A DNA stretch of 64,000 nucleotides from Mesodorylaimus sp. YZB2_4. Its lineage: Eukaryota; Nematoda; Enoplea; Dorylaimida; Dorylaimidae. Each line of letters begins with the position of its first letter. The first letter of the stretch is position 1. The translations under genes were made by a program, and so were the position numbers. Positions 10,901-20,726 of the stretch are shown in pieces. The stretch is taken from NCBI GenBank assembly GCA_030248295.1, contig JASANH010001508.1:620001-684000 (forward strand), read 5' to 3'. Under the pieces are notes generated by a model, which was not told the DNA's origin, made no database searches, and saw only the letters and a list, made by a program, of their open reading frames with translations.

Positions 10901-13900
10901 GTCTATATCTTTAAGCAGCGCCAACAGTTGCAACCAGCCTGGCTGCAACATTGCCCGCACCGATTACTTCAGATCGAACGACCCTTGCTCCCTCGGTTAT
11001 CACTAGTTCTTCGACTCTGGGACAACAATATACGACTCCTGAGATCTCCACCGTGCATGTTCCTTCGTCACCTGCAGCACCATCTACTGCGTTCAGGCAG
11101 CTCACTACCACCATGCCATTACTATCTACACCCACCTCTCCCACAAACACGGCTGCTGTGAAGGCGTTTACTTCCGTGGTACCCGCAACCCCTTCCAGAG
11201 TCTCCTCACGTCTCACATCCCTGCTTGGCTCGCCGTCGGCAGCCCCTATCACAGTCGCAGTGCATCCTACAACCCTGTCAAGTTTTTCCTCTACTAGTCA
11301 TAGTCACTTCAGTGCAACTCCAGTGACCATACCTACATCTATGTCACAAACAACAGTGGCGGTTGCTGCGACGACCGTAAAAGGCTTGAAAACTAGTTCC
11401 AAACAAGCGACCACAACGCTATCGCCACCAGCATCCATGAAACTAACTTCTGCTGGCACAATTCTTCCAAGTGCAACGAGTTCCTTACCACCAACGATCA
11501 ATAAGTCCACCCAGGGGTTCAGTTTGCCAGGATCAACTCTGCTACCAAGCCAACCTCCAACAACCTCAATGAGGCAGCAGCCGATTACTGTATTAACTCG
11601 ACCGCCTCCTCCTGCACCATCCACCGTAAATGTTTCAACTCTCTCCAGTGTCATTCATTCTTCGACCGTGACACAGGCATCCGTCGTAGCGACCTCACCT
11701 ATTCCTGATACCACAGCAGGGAAGACAGCGATAACCCTGAAGACTATAAGCTCGTCAGGTCTGCTCAGCCCAACGACCATACAAATCATGCCGAATAAGG
11801 TAACAACTGAACTGATTTCAACTGTTTTGATTGGTCAAGCGAGCAGTACTCAAAGGGTATTAATGACCAAACCTTCATCTCATGTTGCTTCTTCTCCTAC
11901 GAGCACTGCTGCACAGACAGAACCAGCCCCAACAGAGTCAACTGATCCGACCACCACATTCGCCCATCTGGAACCCGATGTAACAGCACAAGCAAGAACC
12001 ACAGCAGACAGGCAACAAAGCACTCAAATTAGCACCGACCCTCATTCCTTAGAGTTTTCCCAATCATTGAAGGAAACCCGTTTCACAGCGGTGCCAGCAA
12101 GTGCAGCTACTTTGCCCTATTCCACAGACAGGGATGCGAGTCCCGTCGAAATTGGAGCCACTGAAACATTCGCATCAACTGCATCCGTTGAAGTGGTGTC
12201 ACGCTACTCAACATCAGCAAGAGACTCAACACTAGTGGCCAAGTCCTCAGCACTTGCTGTCTTTTCTACAGGAACAACGCCGGACACCACACCCTCGGGA
12301 GTTTTGGGGCTAACAGATGCGCAGTCATCTGTTACATCCATGGCTGAATATCCAGCTTCGGAGGCGACAGCAACGGATCCAGTCACACCCAGCTCCACCA
12401 TTGAGATGTCAACATCCTTTGAATATAAGACAAATCAGGCAACAACAGAATCCCTTGCTGAATCATTGCCACACGCAGTAAGCCAAGTACCGACGGAAAC
12501 GAGCACAGGTTCACGTCTGCTGATTTACACAGAAGTCTCGGCTGCTAGTGCCGATCTGCTTGACACAAATAGAGCCACAAGCCAGAATAGCAGTACTGAT
12601 GCTGCAGCAGATAACATGTCGATATCTGATAGCTCTGTTATCCTAACTTCTTCTGGAATAAAGGAAAAACCATCAACTCACCCTTCTAACCCACTGTCTC
12701 CTGATCCAAGTACCTTCCTGAGCACAGACAAACCTGATTTTATTTCCGTTGTAACAATCTCGTCGCCCCTAGATAATCTGATTCCAAGTTCAACCGCCTT
12801 TCTTTTGGCTGAAACTACGGGAACTCACACTCCAGCCATCGACTGGTCCCTTGACCTAAATGTTGCAGTTTCTTCTGATGCGCAGTCTGAACTGCCACCA
12901 ACAACGACGGACGCAGAGTACCTCTCCGACATGCCCTCTGACCTATCGTCAAGGCGAGAAACAGATGCTCCTCTGCAAACGGTTCAGGCTCTAGCCTCGG
13001 GTCCACCACAGCAGGATACTTTGGGAGCATCGTTGTCAACTATTTCTATAGACACCTTCGGTCAAGGCACTGGTAAACCCAGGTTCAAAACAAAATCAAC
13101 CAGCCTACCACCAAACGTCTTTCCTTCGACACCAATCATCGATTCCTCAGTATCCATCCAAGACTTATCAGCAGCAACAAATGCGCAGACTGACAGCGAG
13201 CCAGAAGACGCAGCAGAACGAAAACGAACGACAGCATCCACTGCTGCAGACAAGCTACCAGTAACCTTTGGTTATGCGGAAGGCACTGGAAAATTAAGGC
13301 TAAAAACCGTATCAAGAGCTGCGATATCTACAGGCTCGGCAGTCACGAAGTTAGTTACCTCAGGTAAGTTGGCAGAAAGCACATTTAGAGCTCCAGCTTC
13401 GCCGATAGGAGGCAAAACAGCAGGTATGAGCCTGAGTTCTAGAAATTCCACTTCAACTGCAGCCTTTCAACCTTTAGACCCGACGAAAACCTTTCCACAA
13501 GGTAGCACGGTAAATGCCCAAGGTATTCGAAACTACGGCACCTCAGCATATTCTCAGCTGGAAAGCGCTTTTAAACAATCAAGCGCCACACCCATTTTAA
13601 GACATCAGTCCACAAAGGAAGTATCTCAACCGTCATCAATCAATACCGCGTCCACCACGAGGATAACATCTACCGCCGTAACAAGCAAACCACCATCAGA
13701 AGGAAGATTAAATGTTACTTTCTCTCTTTGCAGAAAATGCAGAAAAGCTCCTCTTGTCTTACAGGGTCACCCAAGCAATCATCAACTAACCAGATCATCT
13801 CGCAGAAGTCAAGATTTCCAGCGGTAAAGACGACTTCATATCCTAGCTGGTTACTCGACAATGCCACTGCTCTACTTGCATCAAAGTCAACCCCACTGGT

Positions 13901-16147
13901 ACCTACACCCACTGGCGTGATGCCAAAAGAAACAAACAGCCAATCTATCAACCCGAATGAGTCTAGCTACGGGTACAGCAGCGGTGCAGTGACGTCCAAA
14001 TCCGGTAAAAAAATCAGTTATACTGTACATATATCAACGAAGAAAAAAGGCCTGTTGTAGGTAGCTTAGTGCAATCGCTTTCCAAGACGACAATAACAAA
14101 GCCAAAGACTGTGAATCCTCCAGAAATCAAGGCCACTTTGAAACGCGCGGATACTAGCACAGTATTCTTTATGAAGTAAGCTGCTCAAAGACAAAATCAT
14201 AAAGATCATCGTCCTCTATGCGAAGGCGTGAAAGGTGTGTTTGCCAGTGACACACCTTACAGAGCCGCCAGCCAAGGAAGTTGTGTATTTGGTTGCTTTA
14301 TACAGCGTATCAGATACCTTCTTTAGCGGCTCGATATAGAGGGGGTGCGAGGGGCGAGGACCCCTACTTGCCTGGACGGTTGTTGAGGCCATCATCTCCC
14401 TGTCGTACTCTCTGTAATGTAGGGCTGTCCAGCCTATCACATAGGGGCTGTAAGATAAATTTGTGATTTATTTGTTTCAGTGACACCGTGGACGCGAGCA
14501 TTTACATTTCATATCCTGCTGACAGCTCGAGTGATGCAGAGCCATTAGATCTCGTTCTCTTCCTCCCACCTCACCTGTCCTTGATTGGCTTACTCCAATC
14601 AAATTCAACTTATTCTGATAATCTGACGGCCAATATAATTGACGACAAACCCAAATTGACAAAAATACGCATTCCTAGAATGAGTCCCGGTGAGGTGGCA
14701 ACTCTGGATCTTCAGTTCTCAGTCGAGCAGATGCCAAATAACACAAACAAGTACGACGATGGCACCCCGTTTCGAACAGCCATCCTCATGCAGACAATAA
14801 GCAATGTGAGTTCAGACGAGCCAAGTCAGGCCCCCAAACGGGTTCAAGGGAAGTTGACTCATGTATCACTGATCACTTCAGAATCGAGTAAGCGCCTGCT
14901 AAAGACCGAAGCAAGAACAAAAACCCACACCCCATTCGTAGGTTGCCAACAAGCGGCGCTAATCGAAATAACTTCAGCATGCGGTTTGGTTGCATCATCA
15001 GTTGCAATGGGAACAAACGTATCGAATATAAACTTGGACGGGCACTCGTGTAAGAGATTAACACACTCACACTGGCATATTCAGTATTGACCTCTTTCAG
15101 ACTGGAGTCCCGAAATTCGACCGGACGAAGATCCTTGGATCGCCGTCGCCTTTCCGAAACTGGCGCAGGCACGCACTTTAATTATATCCTCAAATTCGAG
15201 CAAATTTCGACGCCCGAGCAGTGTTCGGTTGGAGTACAGTAACGAAGGGCGGAGGTGGTTTGTTCTGCAGGTAGCTGGTAGAACTGGGCGGCCAGCAATA
15301 ATGATCGTCTACAGTCCTTGTATTGTTGCTCGCAGGTCTTCAGATTGGGAAATCTTTACGATAGCAACGACACTGCCAAAGTGGCCATCACGATGACCTT
15401 GCCCGCGTCTTATTATCGTCTCGTGATCGAACAAGCTGACAACGAGTCACTGCGAGACCAGATGCACATTGGCGTGCGAATGGAACTGCTCGGGTGCATT
15501 GTGGACAGCGCAGTCGATACCAAGCATGCGTGTGCACTGGAGACTCCTTCAGTGTCGAGGGATAGGCAGTTTATCGCCTCTCCAACAGAACCGGACGTTT
15601 ACTATTGCACGTATGATCAAAAAAGGTAGACCTCTAAAGCTAAGCTGTTCGCTGTTTGAAAAGATCAATTCTACAGGGATAGGCGGCAGTGTTACAGCAG
15701 TTTGGACGGGGACACGTGGAACAGTAAGGAAATGGCAATTAACTAACCTGTCTGCTTCTTCCCTCTCCCGTCTTCCACTCTAGTTCTGCCCAGCCAAATC
15801 GGTTTCATCACTTGTGTCGAGAAGTCAACGGGTGTGGCTTATGGCCAGTCTCAGTCCGGTCAGAAATATTCTGCTTCGTCTGACGGGGGCAAGTCTTGGT
15901 ATCCGATTTTGTCGACCGACTACGAGAGCAGTGTGCACAACCGCAGCTGCGTGTCCCCAGTCACCATTCCCTATGTAGCCAAGGACGACCCTGCATTCAG
16001 CAATCTGAAACTGGGAAAGTGGACAGGTAACTGTGTGTTTCATGGCTATTGTAGAAACATGGTCCATGCTGTTTTGTTGTAGTCTCACCCGATGGTCTGT
16101 CCTTGCCCAGACAACTTCGATTTGCTTGGAGTTCGTGCTGTTCATAA
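7910..16147 (+). CDS. Secreted mucin-like protein with three repeat modules and a discoidin domain (copy B, complete)
   Basis: Sixteen exons join in phase: 7910-7952, 8003-8115, 8175-8372, 8444-8572, 8629-8715, 8774-9086, 9565-9743, 9807-10857, 10919-13677, 13734-14056, 14481-15049, 15101-15270, 15336-15625, 15677-15723, 15784-16026, 16083-16147; about 2192 residues. Exon 1-2 gives a signal peptide (AVAFAGLVCFFSLAAAQ). Residues 40-355 hold two beta-rich modules with paired cysteines (RLCNPS, ADC...GC...PDC). Residues 358-1735 are Ser/Thr/Pro-rich, an O-glycosylation substrate. A third module (about 1733-1840) follows, then an F5/8 type C (discoidin) domain (about 1885-2032; YWSPE, DPWIAVAF, VRLEYSNEG.RW, MELLGC). 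The last 160 residues have repeated aromatic-SS.DG..W motifs and end SSCCS. Discoidin domains bind glycans, phospholipids or collagen, so a surface-coat, cuticle or egg-envelope role is an inference. Weakest junction: the donor after 8572 (GTTTGA). Confidence 0.72.
9117..9360 (+). mobile_element. Partial LTR retrotransposon end (LTR plus primer-binding-like site) in intron 6 of copy B
   Basis: The stretch 9117-9341 starts TGTGGAG and ends CTATTACA (TG...CA). It is followed by TTTGGCGTCACGAACATAAC, which resembles an LTR/primer-binding-site junction. The complementary string GGTTCGTGACGCCA recurs on the other strand at 31030-31044. No gag or pol coding remains. It could instead be another terminal repeat type; the match is by pattern only. 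Confidence 0.4.
9367..9535 (+). repeat. SINE-2 body fragment (family R2)
   Basis: Shares GGTAGGCGTAGGAGGGAG, CGGCTGAAAC and the ending CTCGCCATGGCCTACCAGGC with copies at 18245-18541 (inverted) and 27020-27195. The tRNA-like head is missing in this copy. It lies in an intron of the mucin gene. Confidence 0.65.
14281..14445 (+). repeat. LTR-like fragment in an intron of copy B
   Basis: Starts TGTGTATTTGGTTG and ends TAGGGCTGTCCAGCCTATCACA. Both ends resemble the ends of the 9117-9341 element (GTGTATCTGGTTG; TAGGGCTATTCCGCCTATTACA), which suggests a related solo LTR. It lies in the intron 14057-14480. Confidence 0.4.
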
Positions 16148-17150
16148 CCGAAGAGGCTTTGCAATCAGAAATAACTTCAGAGCGCATTGCCTTTTGACAC
16201 ATGCATTTGGTGATATCTAATCTCGATTTAGCAGACCCTTCTTTGTCATGTAATATGGGTTAGGTATTGAGCAGTACAGTCGTCAACCGCTGGCACTCCG
16301 ATATCATAGTTTCTGATTTGCGTTTTGTATGAATGGGAAAGGAAATCCCATAAATGGATAGATTTTTCAGTTTGTTTCTTTTCCTTCTCGAAATACACGA
16401 TAACCACTGTTTGTCAATATAGGCTGCAAAGGACAAGTGGCTGGCCATGACACATTTTTGCGGAAAGCCGCTAGGCCAATCATTGAATTTGAATGCCGCC
16501 ACGGTAAAAGCTACAAAAAAATTTACAATAATCACAAAATATGCCGGACAAAATGCACGCTAAAATTTTTTCTGTGAAGTCTTTCGATGTGAGTGTCGTT
16601 AGTCCGCCCGCACGTAAAAGCTCCAAGAATAATATAAATTAAGATTAAAATTGCTTGACTTAAATTCAAGAAAAAGAAATTCGAAAGAATTACGCATCCC
16701 TGAAAAAAACATAAAATGCAACAGAAAAATGTGCATAATTGCATCACTGAAATCGAACAGTGCACGGCTGCTGAGAAAGGCTAGAAAATTGCATTTACGC
16801 AGTGAAGAACATGTCATTGAGTCAGTCAATGTTTTGTCTGGTATTGGTTAGGTCAGCTGAAGCATCCTAGCAGGAACTACTGCAACTTGATAGCGTTGAA
16901 TGGAATGAGTTCGTATTTACTTTCACAACGTGAGTAATATCTTCGAATCTGTGTAAACAAACAACCGACTCGCGAAGCAATAGGCAATGACACTTAGCGT
17001 GAAATCCATAGATTTACCGTATATATATATTCATTTTACTGTACTTTTCAATCGCCTACGAGTATTGATGCGTTGACGTTTGACATAAAACACCTCGAAG
17101 ATTGCGGCGAGTGGTTCCTTGGAGGTTAGGAAACAACAACATTTCGGCTC
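16148..17150. other. Gene-free spacer, A/T-richer
   Basis: Follows the stop codon of mucin copy B. I see no coding exon or RNA gene. Short A- and T-runs are frequent (for example 16660-16740). Confidence 0.5.
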
Positions 17151-17732
17151 TTGCAGGCACTCAAAACGATGGGGACTCCTCTCTTCCATCATCGACCCGC
17201 TGGGCCGCCCTCACGCCTAGCGATACGGTCTCCCTCTCAGCTTACCCGGGCCCTGCCATATCCAGTGTTGCTGGTGGGTTCTAGGAACGGCCAGCCGCAC
17301 TGGTAGTGGGCATGTCAGGATTCGAGGAGTGCAATGTCCTCATCGTCGATCCCGCTCAGGGGAGGATGCGGGATCTCGTACAACCCTGGGGTCGAGCGGC
17401 TGCCATCAAGCGGCACTGGGAGAAGGTAGCTTCAGTCCATCCCACACAGAGGTCACTGCAAGTATGAGCGTCGCACATGCGCCGTCAGGAACCCGTCTTA
17501 CCGAGACTCGTGCATTCAGAACATTCCACCAATTAACTCCAAGTTTCAGCTCCGGTATATATTCGCATACCTTTTCTTAATAAAGTATTGGGGCCACTGG
17601 GATTCGAGCCCGGGCCATCCAGCATGAAAGCCGAAAATCATACCGACTCGACCACAAGGGTCATACAAATTTAATGGTTATTACGGGGGGTTTAAGTTCG
17701 AGGTGGTGAAATAATATATGGGCAGCCAGTCG
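17151..17732 (-). repeat. SINE-like unit, left arm of a large inverted repeat (family R1)
   Basis: Read on the minus strand it starts with a tRNA-like head near 17665. The head has a box-A-like GTGGTCGAGTCGG and a box B in GGCCCGGGCTCGAATCCC (about 17600-17620). It runs through a conserved body to about 17151. The whole stretch, including flanking sequence to 17732, matches 18683-19275 in inverted orientation. Confidence 0.75.
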
Positions 17733-17745
17733 GCTATACTTTACA

Positions 17746-18135
17746 ATGGGCAAGTGTCTGATTCCTAAGCTATGTATAGGTACCACTGACGGTCATTCAG
17801 GACATATATACTCAAACCAAAACAAAGCAGGGCCAGAAACGGTCTGTTTTGATGTCGGAATCCCTGGTCCGTCATGTTTCCCATCCAAATCGTTCTCAGT
17901 CTGCACAAAAGATGGTCAATCTATTCAAATTAAAAATAAAGATTTAGCTCACGCTGATACGGCAGCTTTTCCGCCTCTTCTTGACTGCTTAGTAGCCCTG
18001 GAGAAACCGCTGCGCGACCCTCCATACAGTATGCGCGTGAGAGCCGAGTTAAATCAATTAGAACTACTAACAGTCAAGATGCACAATGCAGGGTGTTGGA
18101 AATGCTTGTTGAAGCAGGAGATTCAGTTTCGATAA
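17746..18135 (+). CDS. Open reading frame of 129 codons inside the inverted repeat, no known family
   Basis: ATG at 17746 to TAA-type stop at 18135, located in the spacer between the two R1 arms. The product would be soluble with scattered cysteines and no recognised domain, signal peptide or repeat. It may be a chance open frame; I see no supporting splice sites or paralog. It is listed only because it is long for this region and sits centrally in the palindrome. Confidence 0.15.
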   Translation: MGKCLIPKLCIGTTDGHSGHIYSNQNKAGPETVCFDVGIPGPSCFPSKSFSVCTKDGQSIQIKNKDLAHADTAAFPPLLDCLVALEKPLRDPPYSMRVRAELNQLELLTVKMHNAGCWKCLLKQEIQFR

Positions 18136-18244
18136 AAATGCCACCCTACGCAAGGGGTTCATGTTCATGTTCATTTTTTACTACATCACCAAACGCTTAT
18201 GCGCACTCGAGGATGAAGGGACACATTTTTCACGAAATGATTGC

Positions 18245-18541
18245 AACCCTCATGCCTGGTAGGCCATGGCGAGTGGGAGAGAGTAATCGATACTCTCCCC
18301 TGGCTGGGAAACGTCAACCCCTCGGGTTGATGTTTCAGCCGTAGGTATATGTAGTCTCAAAACTTGCCTGCTCCAGTCGGAGTTTATGTCCCGCTGACTT
18401 CGGTCGACCACCTCCCTCCTGCGCCTACGCCTAGTGGCAACATGATTTACCGGCCCGCGAGTCGAACACTGGCCCGTAACTGCGCACCTGGCTTGAGAGA
18501 CAGACGCCTAACCCATTAGGCCACGAGGCCGGTGTGATGAC
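18245..18541 (-). repeat. tRNA-derived SINE with intact head (family R2)
   Basis: On the minus strand the unit begins at about 18535 with GGCCTCGTGGCCTAATGGG, a box-A-like start. It continues with an anticodon-arm-like GTCTGTCTCTCAAGCC and box B GTGTTCGACTC. The shared R2 body follows down to CTCGCCATGGCCTACCAGGC near 18255. This is the copy that links the R2 body to a tRNA-like promoter. Confidence 0.75.
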
Positions 18542-18682
18542 CGCTTTGAGACCACTTGGAGCTAATCTGCTAGCTGTGGAGTCGGATCAATACGGAGTGA
18601 GACCAGGTTGCGCCCCAAAAAACAGCCGTTGCAGGCACCTCGCCTATGAGTCACATTTACTCGCGCGTGCCTGTTGTAAAGT

Positions 18683-19275
18683 CCAGCTGGCTGCCCCATG
18701 TATTATTTCACCACCTCGAACTTACCCCCCCCCCCCCCCCGTAATAAACCTCATGTTTGTATGACTCTTGTGGTCGGGTCGGTATGATTTTCGGCTTGCA
18801 TGCTGGATGGCCCGGGCTCGAATCCCAGTGGCCCCAATACTTTATTAAGAAAAAGTATGCGAATAAATACTGGAGCTGAAACTTGGAGTTGGTTGGTGGA
18901 ATGTTCTGAATGCACGAGTCTCGGTAAGACGGGTTCCTGCCGCGCATGTGCGACGCTCATACTTGCAGTGACCTCCGTGTCCGATGGACTGAAGCTACCT
19001 TCGCCCAGTGCAGCTTGAGGGCGGCCGCTCGACCCCAGGGTTGTACGAGATCCCGCATCCTCCCCTGAGCGGGATCGACGATGAGGACATTGCACTCCTC
19101 GAATCCTGACATGCCCACTGCCAGTGCGGCTGGCCGTTCCTAGAACCCACCAGCAACACTGGATATGGCAGGGCCCAGGTAAGCTGAGAGGGCCCGTATC
19201 GCTAGGCGTGAGGGCGGCCCAGCGGGTCGATGATGGAAGAGGGGAGTCCCCATCGTTTTGAGTGCCCGTCCGGTT
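18683..19275 (+). repeat. SINE-like unit, right arm of the inverted repeat (family R1)
   Basis: Plus-strand copy of the unit at 17151-17732. The tRNA-like head is at about 18765-18835 with the same GGGCTCGAATCCC box B. A 16-C run (18725-18740) precedes it where the other arm has a shorter G-run. The spacer between the arms is about 950 bases. Confidence 0.75.
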
Positions 19276-19670
19276 TGAGTGCCTGTAACCGGACAGCTAG
19301 GTCTCCTGAGCGGGTCGAGGCATTGCATCAAGTCAAATAAATGACTGAATCGAACTTGACGTTTTAAAAAACCCACTTTCACTTGAGCAAGCACCAATCA
19401 AGGAATCCGCAGTCGAGTTGAGAATTTGGATGTTCCAGCAAGAAAATCTGGATCACCGTCGCATTTCCTGCAACTGAATCTCTGAACTTACTGACTGAAA
19501 ATTAGTCACCTTTTTTAAGATTATTTGAATGCAGCTAAGTCTAATTCTTTTGGCCGATCAAAAGAGCGTCTATCACTCACAGGAGATCCCAGAAGAATTA
19601 TGGAAGGCGATGACGGCAAGTTGGATGCCAACAAATTGTAGTCTGACGGTAGAAAGTGTACAGCTGGAAT

Positions 19671-19795
19671 GAAGCCAGTTGCGCCACTTCCAGTTGCGCC
19701 ATTCCCAATTGCGCTGTGTCCCATTTGCGCTGTTCCCAATTGCGAAATAGCTCAATTGCGCCGGATCCCACTTGCGCCATTCCTATATGGGCCTA
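19671..19795 (-). repeat. Minisatellite, unit about 15-16 bp (GCGCAAYTGGGAAYG), minus orientation
   Basis: About seven degenerate units of a GGCGCAATTGGGA-type motif read on the minus strand. The same unit appears on the plus strand at 20464-20640, so the two arrays face each other across about 670 bases. Confidence 0.75.
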
Positions 19796-20463
19796 GTTTT
19801 ACCATAGGCAGTTGGTCTTTGTTATTATAAAATTGGAACTTGTCCTTGAACAGACTTGCAAAAAGTGTCAACCAAAAACCCCTGATGCAACTGCAACTAG
19901 AAATACATGGGACTTGCCAGGTTGTAGGAAATCCCACGAATGTATTGATATCCTTCGATTTCACGGTTATCAAATTTGTTTTGCAACGTCAAATTTTTAT
20001 TTATGTCCGCAATAACATCCTGATTGAACTGAGGCCCAAGGGTCAGAATTTTGAATCGGAAAGCCTGAGCCGGCCAAGAAAAACACTGTCCTATTTTATG
20101 TGCAAAAATGAAGGCAGCCGAGGTGGTTCGGCATTCCCCCCCCCCCCCCCCACCCCCCATGTTGCTTGGGAGGCTGGAGTAGTCCTGGGTTCAATTGCTA
20201 CTGAAGGAGCTCAGTTTGTGACCTAGCTAACCTGTAGATAACATCGCTGACCTTGCACTCTAGGCTGTGGGCGACACACCTAATACCTTCGAGGTGCTCC
20301 GATATAGAGATGAAAGCCAAACGAGGGGACAATCTCGGCTATCCAACACTGATAGCGTTCAAAGCCACCCACGATCGTGCGAGGAAGTCGGTGTCCAGTC
20401 CGGGATGCCCTGGCCTCGCTGATATCAGGGTTATCACGTGTCAATCCAATTTGAAACAGGCTC

Positions 20464-20640
20464 GCCGAAATGGCGCTAATGGAAATAGCGCTGCAAACGG
20501 CGCATCTGAGACACAGCGCAAGTGAGAACGGCGGTACTGGGTGATGATGGCACAGTCGGGAAAGGGCGCAATTGGGATGCCGCAATTGAAACAGCGCTAT
20601 TGGGAAAAGCGCAACTGGGAACGGCGCAATTGGCCTACAC
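20464..20640 (+). repeat. Minisatellite, same 15-16 bp unit, plus orientation
   Basis: About ten degenerate units such as AAATGGCGCTAATGG and AACTGGGAACGGCGCAATTGG. Inverted relative to 19671-19795. Confidence 0.75.
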
Positions 20641-20726
20641 CCGGCGGATTGCAGGAACAAGTCGGCGGTGCAGGAACCCGGCGGTGCAGGAACCCGGCGA
20701 ACTGCAGGAACAAGTCGACGGTGGCA
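20641..20726 (+). repeat. Minisatellite with GGCGGTGCAGGAACC units
   Basis: Directly abuts the previous array. Contains GCAGGAACAAGTCGGCGG, two GGTGCAGGAACCCGGCG units and GCAGGAACAAGTCGACGG. Confidence 0.7.

Noticed and set aside
18480..18541. Possible true tRNA gene
   Set aside because: Box A and box B are present, but I could not form a regular acceptor stem, and the sequence continues into a repeat body found elsewhere, so it is a SINE head.
19671..20726. CRISPR-like array
   Set aside because: Units are contiguous and degenerate with no spacers, and the genome is eukaryotic.
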